From Amycolatopsis pretoriensis (GTDB taxonomy: Bacteria > Actinomycetota > Actinomycetes > Mycobacteriales > Pseudonocardiaceae), in the NCBI RefSeq assembly GCF_900107925.1, contig NZ_FNUJ01000001.1:1116001-1180000 (forward strand): a DNA stretch of 64,000 bases, given 5' to 3'. The stretch's first letter is position 1. The number at the start of each line of letters is the position of its first letter. The notes under the pieces are model-generated. The model saw only the letters and a list, made by a program, of their open reading frames with translations, searched no databases and was not told where the DNA came from. Both the position numbers and the translations under genes were made by a program. Below are positions 50,492 through 60,600 of this stretch, one piece after another.

Positions 50492-52579
50492 TCACTTCTT
50501 CGCGGGGGCGCGGGGGTCGGTGGCCTGGAGGTCGAAGACGCGGCCGAGGGAGACGAGTGCTTCGTCGAGGTGGCTGAGGCTGGAGAGGACGGCGCGGGTT
50601 TCGGCCTGCTCGACGCGGTCGGAGACCGGGGTGCCGTCGTCGCGCACGAGCGTGCCGGGTGTGGGGCCACCCGGCGCGTCGAGTGCTTTGCGCAGGACGT
50701 CGATGTTGGCCAGGAGCCGGCCGGTGAACTGGCGGAGGCGGTCGGTGTCGGGGCCGGCGAGCATTCCGGGCTGGGCGCGGGCGGCGACGTGGCGGGCGCG
50801 GAAGGCGATGGTTTCCAGGGTGGTGAGGACGTGCCAGCCGTAGTCGCGGCGGGCGCTGCGGAGGTTGACCGGGTGGGTGAGCGGTTCGACGGTGGTGCGG
50901 ACCTGTTCGACGGCGCGGTCGAGGTCGCGGGAGAGTTCGATGATGTTGACGTTCTCTTCGCCGGCGAGCAGGTCGCGGCTGTGCTCGAGGAACTCCGCCA
51001 GTTCGTCGAGGACGGCGACGATGTCGTCGAGCATGACCGCGCGGGTGCGGACGGGGACGATGACGACGGCGGCGAGGATGCCGGCGGCGGCGCCGACCGC
51101 GGTTTCGGCGACGCGGATCCAGAGCACGGCGAGGCTGAACGTGCCGAGCAGGCTGTAGAGCAGGCCGAGCATGCTGGTGATGAAGAAGGCCATCACGACC
51201 TGGGAGACGCGGGCGGTGTAGACCATCCCGAAGACGCAGACCAGGATCAGCGAGAGCGTGGCCGGGGTGTTGCCGCCGACCAGCAGCGCGAGCAGGACGC
51301 CGCCGACGATGCCGATGAGGGTGCCGCCGAGGCGGCGGACGCCCTTGACGAAGGTGGCGCCGGCGCTGGAGGCGCCGATGAACACGACGAAGACGGTGAG
51401 CACGGCCCAGTACCAGCGCTGGTGGGAGACGAGTTCGCCGCCGAGCACGGCGAGGCCGCCGCCGACGACGGCCTGGATGGCGCTGCGGGTGCGGTTGTCG
51501 TAGGCAAAGGCCGGGGTCGGCTCGTCGTCGTCTTCGTCGTCGAGCGGGTCCACTGTGGACTCGGGTGCCGCGGCGCGCTGGGCGCGGTCGTCGGCCAGGG
51601 CGAGCTCGGCCAGTGCTTTGCGGACGCCGTCGCCGGGGGCGGCGTGAGAGTCGATGCGGCTGCCTTCGACGAGCATCCGGCTGTATTCGCCGGTCTGGCT
51701 GATCAGCGGGAGTTCGCGCGGGTCGCGTTCCATCAGGGCGCGGAAGCGGGCGAGGCGGGCGATGAGGTCGTCGCGGACGTCGGTGGTGAGTTCGTCGGAG
51801 CAGGTGCGCTGGACGGTGATGGCGAGCCACTGGACGGCGAGCTCGACTTCGATGGCGCGGCGGCGCAGCCGGTCGGCGGCACGGGCGTCGACGACGTCGG
51901 GGGCGGCGTCCTCGATGAGCAGGACGCACTCGTGGAGCCGGGCCAGTGCGTGGCGGAGCTGTTTGCGGGTGCGCTCGCTGCCGTTGACGGCGAGGTGCGC
52001 CTCGGTGGCGCGCACGACCGCGGCGAGGCGGGCGCGGAAGGCGCGGCGCACGCGCAGGAACTCCGCTTCGGCGTTGTGGCGCAGCAGGACGAACCGGACG
52101 ACGGCGTTGGCGAGGACGCCGACGGCGAGGGCCATCAGCAGCTGTGGCACCTGGGCGAGGTGGGCCTGCAGGAACATCGGGAAGAAGAACAGGAAGAACC
52201 CGATCGACCCGAGCGCGGTGCCGCGGGCGCCGAAGCGCTGGGCGTAGACCGCGACGAAGATCAGCAGGACGAACACGACGCTGTCCATCGGCGGCAGCGC
52301 GGAGCTGAGGCTGGCGACGGTGATCGACGCGGCCCCGGTGAGGAACGCCAGCACCAGGGTGACGGCCTGGCCGCCGGGGGTGGCGTCGTTGACGGTGAAC
52401 GCCGTCATCATCGCCGCGATGGCGCCGACCAGCATCACGGTGAGCGGGACGTGCGTGGGCAGCAGCGCGGCCACGGCCAGGACGATGCCGAGGACGGCGG
52501 AGCCGGCCAGCCGCAGCCGGACCAGGCCGGGGTCGGCCGCGGCCAGCCGGTCGAGCGCGGCGGTGCGGAAGTGGTTCAT
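50492..52579 (-). CDS. FUSC-family membrane protein
   Basis: A 695-aa FUSC/aromatic-acid exporter-like protein. There are two membrane modules of about five to six helices each (roughly residues 25-165 and 365-510), each followed by a soluble helical region; the linker contains the acidic DPLDDEDDDEP. Related proteins (YccS, AaeB) export aromatic acids or affect the envelope. The ATG overlaps the stop of the GH92 gene upstream by 4 nt, so the two are translationally coupled, an odd pairing for a glycosidase. Substrate unknown. Confidence 0.82.
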   Translation of the reverse strand: MNHFRTAALDRLAAADPGLVRLRLAGSAVLGIVLAVAALLPTHVPLTVMLVGAIAAMMTAFTVNDATPGGQAVTLVLAFLTGAASITVASLSSALPPMDSVVFVLLIFVAVYAQRFGARGTALGSIGFFLFFFPMFLQAHLAQVPQLLMALAVGVLANAVVRFVLLRHNAEAEFLRVRRAFRARLAAVVRATEAHLAVNGSERTRKQLRHALARLHECVLLIEDAAPDVVDARAADRLRRRAIEVELAVQWLAITVQRTCSDELTTDVRDDLIARLARFRALMERDPRELPLISQTGEYSRMLVEGSRIDSHAAPGDGVRKALAELALADDRAQRAAAPESTVDPLDDEDDDEPTPAFAYDNRTRSAIQAVVGGGLAVLGGELVSHQRWYWAVLTVFVVFIGASSAGATFVKGVRRLGGTLIGIVGGVLLALLVGGNTPATLSLILVCVFGMVYTARVSQVVMAFFITSMLGLLYSLLGTFSLAVLWIRVAETAVGAAAGILAAVVIVPVRTRAVMLDDIVAVLDELAEFLEHSRDLLAGEENVNIIELSRDLDRAVEQVRTTVEPLTHPVNLRSARRDYGWHVLTTLETIAFRARHVAARAQPGMLAGPDTDRLRQFTGRLLANIDVLRKALDAPGGPTPGTLVRDDGTPVSDRVEQAETRAVLSSLSHLDEALVSLGRVFDLQATDPRAPAKK

Positions 52580-55500
52580 CGGGCGAGCAGCTCCCACTGG
52601 GCGAGGGTGGTGCGGCCGCCGCGGGTGGCGGTGATCCGCAGCCGGTAGTGCGGGCAGGCCGCCGGGGCGGCGAGGGTGAACGGGCGGGTCTGGCGGCGCC
52701 AGCGGAACAGTTCGCCGGTGCGTTCGTCCAGGGTGGTCCAGTGGGTGCCGTCGTCGGAGCCTTCGAGGATCCACGCGCTGGGGTCGCCGCGGCGGGTGCC
52801 GGAGGTGAGCGTGTACATCGTGACCTCCCGGGGTTCGCCGGTGACGGTGAACTCGACCGACGGCGTGGCGCTCGAGAAGGTGACCTGGGTGCGGGTGGTG
52901 TCGTCGAAGAGCGCGCCGAGGTTCTTGGCGTCCTCGCTGGTGGCGGTGCCGGTAACGTCGGAGATCGGGGCCGGGGGGTCGGCGGGGGGCGGCGGGGCAC
53001 CCCAGCCGGTGGGTTCGGTCGTGAGGTCGAAGACGAGTTCGGCGCCGGCGGCGAGGGTGGCGTGGGCGATGGACGTCGTGTCGTGCGGTTCGCCGTCGAC
53101 GGTCAGGCCGCGGACGTAGACGGTGTCGTCGGTGTTGCCGGGGGCGTGGACGACGAGCTTGCGGCCTTCGCCCAGGTGCACGGTCGCCTTCTCGAACAGC
53201 GGCGAGCCGATCGCGTAGCGCGGGCTGCCGACGGCCAGGGGGTAGAAGCCGAGGGCGCTGAACACCCACCAGGCGGACATCTCGCCGTTGTCCTCGTCGC
53301 CGGGGTAGCCCTGGCCGATCTCGCTGCCCAGGTAGAGCCGGCGCAGCACTTCCCGCACGACGCGCTGGGCCTTCGCGGGCGCGCCGGCGAGGTTGTAGAG
53401 GTAGGGGATGTGGTGCGAGGGCTGGTTGGAGTGACCGTACTGGCCCAGGCGGACGTCGCGGGCCTCGGTCATCTCGTGGATGAGGCCGCCGTACGCGCCG
53501 GGGCGGCGGCCGGTCTCGGGGGTCGCGGAGACTTCGTCGAGCTTCGCTTCGAGGCCGGCGTTGCCGCCGTGCAGCGCGGCGAGGCCGGGGCCGTCGTGGG
53601 GCGCGGTGAAGGCGGTGTTCCAGGCGTTGGTCTCGACGAAGTCGCCGCCCCACGCGGCCGGGTCGTAGCCTTCGGGACCGAACTTGCGGCGGCCGTCGCG
53701 GTGGCGGCCCTGGAAGAAGCCGATCACCGGGTCGAAGTGGTGGACGTAGTGCTTGGCGCGCTCGCGGAAGTAGGCGGCGTGTTCGGCGTACATCCGCGCC
53801 CGCTCTCCGGAGCTTTCACGTGAAAGCTCCGCGGCGAGGTTGGCGAGGCCGAAGTCGTTGATGCACCCTTCCAGGGCCCAGGACAGTCCTTCGTGGACGG
53901 ACACCGGCGTGTACCCGAGGAAGATCGACTCCTCGAGACCCTTGCGGCCGACCGAGCGGTGCGGCGCGGTGACGGTGGCGTTCTTCAGCGCGGCGTCGTA
54001 GGCGGCCTCGACGTCGAAGTTGCGGACGCCCTTGAGGTAGGCGTCGGCGAACGCGACGTCCGAACTGGTGCCGGTCATCAGGTCCGCGTAACCCGGCGAG
54101 GACCAGCGGGAGATCCAGCCGCCTTCGCGGTACTGCTGGACGAACCCGTCCACCATCCGGCCGCAGTGCTCCGGGGTGAACAGCGCGTACGCGGGCCAGG
54201 TGGTGCGGTAGGTGTCCCAGAAGCCGTTGTTGACGTACATTTCGCCGTCGACGACCTTCGCGCCGGTGCGCCGCCGGGTGCTCGGCCACCGCCGCCGCAC
54301 CACAGGGCTCGCGTGCCGGACGCCCTTCGGGGTGTTCTCGTGCGCGGCGTTCGGGTAGAGGAACAGCCGGTAGAGGTTGGAGTAGAGCGTGGTGCGCTGG
54401 TCCTCGGTGGCGCCTTCGACCTCGACCCGGCCCAGCTGCTCCTGCCACCGCGCCCGCGCCTGGTCGCGGACCTGCTCGAACGTCGTCCCGGCCGGGATCT
54501 CCAGCTCGAGGTTGCGCTTGGCCTGGGCCAGGCTGATCAGCGACGTCGCGATCCGCAGCGTCGCGTCGGGACCGTCGAACTCGAAGTAGCCCGACACCCG
54601 CCGCCACGGAGGCACGCGGACCTTCGCCCCGCGCGTCGCCGGGGCGTCGGTGACGCCGTAGACGAACATCCGGCGCGCGCCGGCCGAGAGGCGGCTGCGG
54701 ACCCGGGTGTACCCGCTGATCTCGCCGGTGTCGGCGTCGATCCGCAGGCGGCCGCGGTTGCGGACGTTGTCGAACAGCAGCCAGCCGTGCTTGTCCGGGA
54801 ACGTGAACCGCAGGATCGCCGCGTGCGACGTCGGCGCCAGGTCGGCGGTCATGCCGTTGGCGAACCGGACGCCGTAGTGGTGCGGTGAGTCGGTCTCGTC
54901 GTCGTGGGAGAACGCCAGCGCGCGCTTGCGGCGATCGCGTTCGACCGGGCCGGTGCCCGGCATGACGTGGAAGGTGTGCCGGTCGCCCATCCACGGGCTC
55001 GGCTGGTGCGACAGCGCGAACGCCTGCAGTGCCGGGCGGTTCTCCTCGTCGTTGTGGCGGTGGTATGAGTAGATCCAGTTGGTGACACCCGCGTCGGTCA
55101 CCGGGGTCCAGAAGTTGAACCCGTGCGGCACCGCCGTGGCCGGGAAGTTGTTGCCGCGGGAGAACTCGCCGCTGGAGTGCGTACCGCGGGTCGTGCGGAC
55201 GCAGTCGACGGGATCGCGCGGCGGATCGGCTGGCTCGGCGACGCGGACGTCGTCGAGCCAGCCGGTGATCTCCCCGGGCGCGTCGGTGCGCAGCACGATC
55301 CGGGTGAGCCGGCGCCCGGCGAACGCCCCGAGCGGACGGCGGACGGCGTTCCACTGGTCCACCCACAGCGTCTTGTCGTCGACCGGGTCGAACCCGGCGG
55401 TGGTGCCGTCGGCGAATTCGACGTCGAGGCTGACCCGGGTGGCGTGGTATGCCGGGATGTCGCCATCGGAGCGGGGGAAGACCACATAGGACAGCTCGGT

Positions 55501-55698
55501 GCGCTCGGTGACGGGCGCGTCGAGCTCGAACAGGACGCTGCGGGGGCGTGCGGTGTAGCGCAGGGCCCTGACCCCGGTGAAGCCGACGCCGGGCTTGGCC
55601 GTGGGGGAGCGGTCCGGTCCGCTGTCGACCGTCAGAGCGGCGTCCGCCGGCTGCGGATCACCGGTTTCGAAGGACGAGAAGAACACGGCGTCGGGCAT
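52576..55698 (-). CDS. GH92 alpha-mannosidase-like enzyme without a signal peptide
   Basis: A 1040-aa GH92 protein. The N-terminal about 190 residues form a beta-sandwich (SSFETGDPQPAD, GEITGWLDDVRVAEP). The GH92 core follows, with RGNNFPATAVPHGFNFWTPVTD, SHQPSPWMGD, NGFWDTYRTTWPAYALF, DLMTGTSSDVAFADAYLKG and GDEDNGEMSAWWVFSALGF, and then a C-terminal discoidin-like domain (about 905-1040). GH92 enzymes are calcium-dependent exo-alpha-mannosidases. No export signal is visible; the ATG lies 7 nt after TACGGT (minus strand, 55705-55710), so the N-terminus seems genuine and the enzyme cytoplasmic. A TTTCACGTGAAA palindrome lies within the coding region and encodes ELSRESS. Confidence 0.87.
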   Translation of the reverse strand: MPDAVFFSSFETGDPQPADAALTVDSGPDRSPTAKPGVGFTGVRALRYTARPRSVLFELDAPVTERTELSYVVFPRSDGDIPAYHATRVSLDVEFADGTTAGFDPVDDKTLWVDQWNAVRRPLGAFAGRRLTRIVLRTDAPGEITGWLDDVRVAEPADPPRDPVDCVRTTRGTHSSGEFSRGNNFPATAVPHGFNFWTPVTDAGVTNWIYSYHRHNDEENRPALQAFALSHQPSPWMGDRHTFHVMPGTGPVERDRRKRALAFSHDDETDSPHHYGVRFANGMTADLAPTSHAAILRFTFPDKHGWLLFDNVRNRGRLRIDADTGEISGYTRVRSRLSAGARRMFVYGVTDAPATRGAKVRVPPWRRVSGYFEFDGPDATLRIATSLISLAQAKRNLELEIPAGTTFEQVRDQARARWQEQLGRVEVEGATEDQRTTLYSNLYRLFLYPNAAHENTPKGVRHASPVVRRRWPSTRRRTGAKVVDGEMYVNNGFWDTYRTTWPAYALFTPEHCGRMVDGFVQQYREGGWISRWSSPGYADLMTGTSSDVAFADAYLKGVRNFDVEAAYDAALKNATVTAPHRSVGRKGLEESIFLGYTPVSVHEGLSWALEGCINDFGLANLAAELSRESSGERARMYAEHAAYFRERAKHYVHHFDPVIGFFQGRHRDGRRKFGPEGYDPAAWGGDFVETNAWNTAFTAPHDGPGLAALHGGNAGLEAKLDEVSATPETGRRPGAYGGLIHEMTEARDVRLGQYGHSNQPSHHIPYLYNLAGAPAKAQRVVREVLRRLYLGSEIGQGYPGDEDNGEMSAWWVFSALGFYPLAVGSPRYAIGSPLFEKATVHLGEGRKLVVHAPGNTDDTVYVRGLTVDGEPHDTTSIAHATLAAGAELVFDLTTEPTGWGAPPPPADPPAPISDVTGTATSEDAKNLGALFDDTTRTQVTFSSATPSVEFTVTGEPREVTMYTLTSGTRRGDPSAWILEGSDDGTHWTTLDERTGELFRWRRQTRPFTLAAPAACPHYRLRITATRGGRTTLAQWELLAR
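53808..53831. repeat. Dispersed palindrome, copy 4 (AGC arm subtype), inside the GH92 gene
   Basis: A 24-bp perfect palindrome with core TTTCACGTGAAA and CGGAGC/GCTCCG arms. On the coding (minus) strand it gives AELSRESSG with the rare codons CTT, TCA and CGT. The paralogous GH92 has a loop of similar length (KKLAEEAAPND) but no palindrome there, so the element seems to have replaced or been tolerated in a variable loop. Confidence 0.85.
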
Positions 55699-55757
55699 GC
55701 GCCCACCGTATCGGCCGAACGGCGTAGCGTGTGCTCGACGCGGGGGAGGAGGCCACG

Positions 55758-56504
55758 GTGAGCACGCACACCGTCCGGAACGAGGGCGCCGAGCTGCGCT
55801 ACGAGCTGCGGGGCGACGGGCCGCTCCTGCTGCTGATCCCCGGCCGCGGCGGCTCCGGCGCCCGCTACGCGGCACTCGCGCGGCGGCTGGCCGGCACGTA
55901 CGCGGTGCTCACCTACGACCGTCGCGGCCCGGACGCCGACTTCGACCTGGGCCAGCAGGCCCGCGACGCGGCGGCGGTGATCCACGCGGCGGCCCCGCGA
56001 GCGGCGGTGTTCGGCCAGGGCGGCGGCGGTTCGGTGGCGTTCGAGCTGGCGGCCCAGCTCCCGGACGCGGTGACCGAGCTGGTGGTCCACGAGGCCCCGG
56101 CGATCACGTTGCTCCCGGACGCGCCGAAGTGGCTGGCGCTGGCCCGCGAGGTCCGCGAGGCGCACGAGCGGATCGGGCTGGAGGCGGCGCTGGCGTTGGC
56201 GGGGCTGACGTCGGCCGAGTTCCCGGACCGACCCTCGGCGGCGGCGTTCCTGGCGCGCGAGTTCCCGGCGGTGGTCCTGCACACCCCGGACCTCGACGCG
56301 GTCCGCCGCACGGGAATCCCGGTGGTCACGGCGGCGGGCGAGGCCAGCAGGGACACGTGCCTGGAGCGGTCGGCGCGGATCCAGGCGGAGCATTTGGCGT
56401 GCCGGTACGCGCGGTTCCCGGGGGGACACCGCGGGTTCGAGTCGGATGTGGATGCCTTCGCCCCGGCGCTGTGCACAACGCTGGCCCGGCTGCGGCGGTT
56501 CTGA
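55758..56504 (+). CDS. Alpha/beta-hydrolase-fold protein lacking the nucleophile Ser
   Basis: A 248-aa alpha/beta-hydrolase fold protein: LLLIPGRGGSGARY (oxyanion loop), TYDRRGPD and FPGGHRGFE (His). At the nucleophile elbow, where relatives have GxSxGG, it reads GQGGGGS, so the Ser is replaced by Gly. It may be non-catalytic, or use another residue; the fold is otherwise complete. The GTG follows GGGGGAGGAGG; TAGCGT (55725-55730) is a probable -10, divergent from the GH92 promoter. After its stop lies the repeat array. Confidence 0.78.
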   Translation: MSTHTVRNEGAELRYELRGDGPLLLLIPGRGGSGARYAALARRLAGTYAVLTYDRRGPDADFDLGQQARDAAAVIHAAAPRAAVFGQGGGGSVAFELAAQLPDAVTELVVHEAPAITLLPDAPKWLALAREVREAHERIGLEAALALAGLTSAEFPDRPSAAAFLAREFPAVVLHTPDLDAVRRTGIPVVTAAGEASRDTCLERSARIQAEHLACRYARFPGGHRGFESDVDAFAPALCTTLARLRRF

Positions 56505-57010
56505 GCACGGGACCGGGTCGCACTCGGCACGGCTGCGAGCGGCCGGTCGGTCGGATCTGGTCACGAGAACCCGCGCCGCACGCCTCGACCATGGCAACCC
56601 GCGCCGGCTGACTGCGCCGGGGTCGAGGCCGGGCGGCAGCCAGAACCGCCGCACACCCCACTACGGCAACTCGCGACGGCCGGCTGCGCTCGGGCGGCAG
56701 GCCGAACCGCGGTCACCTCGACCACACCAATCCGCGCTGGCTGACCGCGCTCGGGCCGAGGCTGGGGCCGAGCGCGACGGCCGGGCTGGCGCCGCAGCAC
56801 CACATCCCCGGCGACGCCAACCCGCGCCGGCTCACCGCGCTCGGGCCGGGGCCGAGCGCAGCCGGCCGAACCACGGCCACCGGCTGGGGCCGAGCTGCCG
56901 CCTGCAGCACCGCAGGCCCTCGCCACGCCAACCCGCGCCGGCTGACCGCGTCCGAGGGGCGGCACTTTCACGTGAAAGTGCCGCCCCTCGGGGACCACGC
57001 GAACCCGTGA
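56505..57010. repeat. Non-coding degenerate repeat array
   Basis: This 510-bp gap holds no convincing gene. It is built of about six degenerate copies of a unit containing CCAACCCGCGCCGGCTGACC and CGCTCGGG, at about 56565, 56594, 56666, 56727, 56817 and 56928, spaced 30-110 bp apart. Between them are GC-rich filler segments such as GGGCCGAG. The array ends in the longest TTTCACGTGAAA palindrome. The copies vary too much for a CRISPR or a recent tandem duplication. Confidence 0.6.
56952..56991. repeat. Dispersed palindrome, copy 5 (CAC arm subtype), between convergent genes
   Basis: A 40-bp perfect palindrome, the longest copy: core TTTCACGTGAAA, arms continuing through GGCAC/GTGCC to CCGAGGGGC/GCCCCTCGG. 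It ends the degenerate repeat array, 24 bp before the stop of the convergent YCII-like gene, and could serve as a bidirectional terminator. Confidence 0.87.
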
Positions 57011-57014
57011 CCGC

Positions 57015-57551
57015 TCAGTCCGGCCGCCCGCCGAACTGCCAGCGATGCACCTCGACCCCGGCATACCTCCCCGGCGCAAGCACCTCCCGCGCGGCCACCG
57101 CGTCCGGCGCCCGCAACAGCACCGCCGTCCCCAGCCAAGCCTCACCGTCGTCCGACAGCAGCGGCCCGCACGCGATCAGCTCGTCCCGCGCCCCCTCGAC
57201 CTCGACCGGCGAGCCCGACCCGAACCCGAGCACCAGCCACCGCTCCCCACCTTCCCGGCCACCCGGGAACTCCCACATCGTCCGCCCCAGTTCGTCGCGC
57301 CACCGGCGCAGCAGCACGTCCCGGTACACCCCGGCCTGGTAGCCGGGCTCCTCGAACGCGAACGCCCGCGCGGCCGCCGGGTCCGGCAACTCGAGCACGT
57401 GCACACTGCCCGTCGGCCGGTCACCGTCGAACGTCGGGCCGCGCGCGATCATCCCCGGGAACCGGTCCATGTAGGACCAGTGCTCCTCGAGCAGCTCCCG
57501 GCGCAGGGCCGCCGAGCCCGGCCGGTCGCGGTGGTAGCAGAAGAACTCCAT
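57015..57551 (-). CDS. YCII-domain-like protein (two ferredoxin-like halves)
   Basis: A 178-aa protein. MEFFCYHRDRPGSAALR and HWSYMDRFPGMIARGPTF match the YCII/YciI ferredoxin-like fold; the second half (GRYAGVEVHRWQFG at its end) looks like a related duplicate in which PLLSDDGEAWLGTAVLL mirrors the first copy. YCII proteins have a conserved His-Asp pair and are possibly lyases or dehalogenase-like, but no role is established here. Start ATG at 57551; a GH92 terminator hairpin lies just upstream. Confidence 0.7.
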   Translation of the reverse strand: MEFFCYHRDRPGSAALRRELLEEHWSYMDRFPGMIARGPTFDGDRPTGSVHVLELPDPAAARAFAFEEPGYQAGVYRDVLLRRWRDELGRTMWEFPGGREGGERWLVLGFGSGSPVEVEGARDELIACGPLLSDDGEAWLGTAVLLRAPDAVAAREVLAPGRYAGVEVHRWQFGGRPD

Positions 57552-57558
57552 GACGCGA

Positions 57559-57595
57559 GGATGCCCTCCCCACCGGACCGGCGGGGAGGGCATCC
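57559..57595 (-). terminator. Hairpin terminator of the secreted GH92 gene
   Basis: A 13-bp perfect stem (arms 57559-57571, GGATGCCCTCCCC, and 57583-57595) with an 11-nt loop starts 15 bp beyond the GH92 stop and just before the YCII-like ATG on the same strand. Confidence 0.7.
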
Positions 57596-57609
57596 AGGGC
57601 ACTACGGGA

Positions 57610-60600
57610 CTAGATCTTCGCGCACTGCCCCGCGGCCGGGCCGCGGACGGTGTTCGGCAGGTCGTAGTCCGTCGGCACCGGCGAGTTGGCCGCGCACGCC
57701 AGCGGGCCGCCGATCGTGCTCGCGGTGAGCACCGGCCCGTGGTTGCCGGTCAGCGCGACCGGGCCACCGACGGTCGTCAGCTCGATCGACACCGTGCCGG
57801 TCGTCCCGGTGATCGCCACCGGTCCGCCGATCTTCGTGCGGTTCAGCACGACCTGGCCGGCGCCGGTCGCCGACAGCGGGCCGTTGACCGAACCGCCGCG
57901 CACCACCAGCGACGCGCCCGGGGCAACCGTCACCGGACCCGACACCGTCGCGTCCTGCAGGCACACCGTGCCGGACGAGACCGTGAGCGGGCCGTTCGAA
58001 GTACCCGTGATGGTGCGAGTGCAGGAGGCGTCCGGCTTGCCCAGCAGCTCGAACTCGGCCACCTGCGCCGGGGCGCCGGTGCTGGTCGCGGTGACTTCGA
58101 GCTTGTAGTAGGCGTAGTGCGCCGGGTTGGCCACCTTGAACGCGCGGGTCTGCTGCCGCCAGCTGAACGCCTGGTTCGTCTGCTGGTCGGCCACCGCCCA
58201 GGTCTTGCCGTCGTAGGAGCCCTTCAGCGTCCAGCTCTTCGGGTCACCCGCACCGGTCTGGGACGTCAGCGTGTAGTGCGTGACGGCCTCGTCGGTGTTG
58301 TTCAGCTGGTACTGCAGGGCCCCGGTGACGGCGGCCTGGGTACGCGAGGTGTTGTCGAGCAGCGCCGAGCCGTTCGAACCGTCCGAAGTGGACAGCGTGC
58401 CCTTGCCCGCGCCGGTCTCGTCGTGCAGCGGCGTGGCCACCGCGTCACCCGTGGTGATCGACTTCGGCGCGTCGTTCGGGCCGGTGCCCCACTTGGAGGG
58501 GTTCGGGCCCATGTCGAAGTCGATCGTCCCGCCGCGCGCGATCAGGTCCTGCGGCAGCGACGTCGAGGAGTACGCCTTGCCGTTGACCTTCACGCCCTGG
58601 ACGTAGACGTTCTTCGCGCTGTTCTTCGGCGCGTTGATCACCAGGTTCTTGCCGCCGGCCAGGTGGATGGTGGCCTTCTTGAACAGCGGCGACCCGATCG
58701 CGTAGTTCGGGCTGCCCATCTGCAGCGGGTAGAAGCCCAGCGCGCTGAAGATGTACCACGCGGACATCTCGCCGTTGTCCTCGTCGCCCGCGTAGCCCTG
58801 GCCGATCTCGGCGCCGTTGTAGAGCCGCGAGAGGGCTTCACGGACCTTCGCCTGCGTCTTCGACGGCTGACCCGCGTAGTCGTACATGTAGAGCAGGTGG
58901 TGCGCCGGCTGGTTGGAATGGCCGTACTGGCCCATCCGCACGTCCCGCGCCTCCCGCATCTCGTGGATCACGCCCCCGTAGGAACCGGGGAAGGTGGCGG
59001 TCTCCTGGTCGGCGAAGAACTGGTCCAGCTTGTTCGCCAGACCCGCCTGCCCGCCGTAGAGGTTAGCCAGGCCCTTGCCGTCCTGCGGCACGGTGAACGC
59101 CATGCCCCAGCCGTCGGTCTCGGTGTAGTCGCCGCCCCACGAGCGCGGGTCGTACTGGTCCTTGGTCTTGGTGAACTTGCCGTTCGCGTCCTTGCCCTGG
59201 AAGAACCCGACGCTCGGGTCGAACAGGTTCACGTACTGCTGGGCGCGGCTGGTGAAGTACTCGTAGTTCTCCTGGTACTCCGCCTTGCGCGGGTCGTTCG
59301 GCGCGGCTTCCTCGGCCAGCTTCTTCGACAGGTTCGCGATGCCGAAGTCGTTGACGTAACCCTCGATCGCCCACGAGAAGCCCTCGCTGGCGGTGTTGGG
59401 CGTGTAGCCGAGGAAGATGCCCTGGTCCAGGCCCTTGCGCCCGACCGCCGAGTTCGGCGGCGTGACCGTGGCGTTCTTGATCGCCGCGTCGTAGGCCGAC
59501 TTGACGTCGAAGTTGCGGACGCCCTTGAGGTAGGCGTCGGCGAACGCGACGTCGGAACTGGTGCCGGTCATCAGGTCCGCGTAGCCGGGGGAGGACCAGC
59601 GCGCGATCCAGCCGCCGTCGCGGTACTGCTGCACGAACCCGTCGACCATCTTCCCGGCCATGTCGGGGGTGAGCAGCGAGTACGCCGGCCAGGTCGTGCG
59701 GTAGGTGTCCCAGAAGCCGTTGTTGACGTACATCTGGCCGTCGACCACCTTCGACCCGGTCTGGGTCGCGGTGTCCGCGCCGGTCTTCGGCGACACGGGG
59801 CTCGCGTACTTGTACGCGGGCTTGTCGGCGGTGCCGGTGTTCTCCGCCTGGGTGTTCGGGTAGAGGAACAGCCGGTAGAGGTTCGAGTAGAGCGTCGTGA
59901 GCTGGTCCTTCGACGCGCCCTCGACCTCGATCACCTTGAGCTGGTCGTCCCACGCCTTCTGGGCGGCGTCGCGCACGGTGTCGAACGTCGCGGCGGGGGC
60001 GATTTCCTGCGCGAGGTTCTTCTTCGCCTGGTCGACGCTGATCAGCGACGTCGCGATCCGCATGTTCACGGTCTTGTCGGCGCCGGCGTCGAACCGCAGG
60101 TAGCCGGTGACGTTGTCGCGGCCCTGCCCGGTGAGCTTGCCGCCCGCGGTGACCGGCTTGTCGAACGTCGCGTAGACGAACATCCGGCCCGCGCCGGCGT
60201 ACACGTTGGTCTCGGTGTAGCCCGAGAGCGTGCCCGCCGCGGTGTCGAGCGTGAGCCCGGCGGAGTTGTTGACGCTGTCGAAGATCAGGCTCGAGTCCGC
60301 GCCCGGGAAGGAGAACTTCATCATCGCCGCGTGGTCGGTCGGCGCGATCTCGGTCTTGATCCCGTTCTCGAACTGGACGCCGTAGTAGTGCGCCCGCGCG
60401 ACCTCGTCGCTGTGCTTGAACGGCAGCGCGCGCTTGTCGCGGTTGGCGTCGGGCACCCCGGCGGCCGCGGACGGCATCACCTGGAACGCCTGCCGGTCAC
60501 CCATCCACGGGCTCGGCTCGTGGCTCACGCTGAACGCCTGCAGCTGCGGGAGGTTCTGCGCGTTGTTCTGGGTGCTGTAGTTGTAGAGCCAGCTGCCCGA

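Noticed and set aside
56565-56950. Repeat array as a CRISPR
   Set aside because: Copies are degenerate, irregularly spaced and GC-rich; no uniform spacers and no cas genes nearby.
56561-57145. 194-codon minus-strand frame across the repeat array
   Set aside because: The translation just reiterates the DNA repeat (RGQPARVGV-like) and lacks a plausible start; treated as non-coding.
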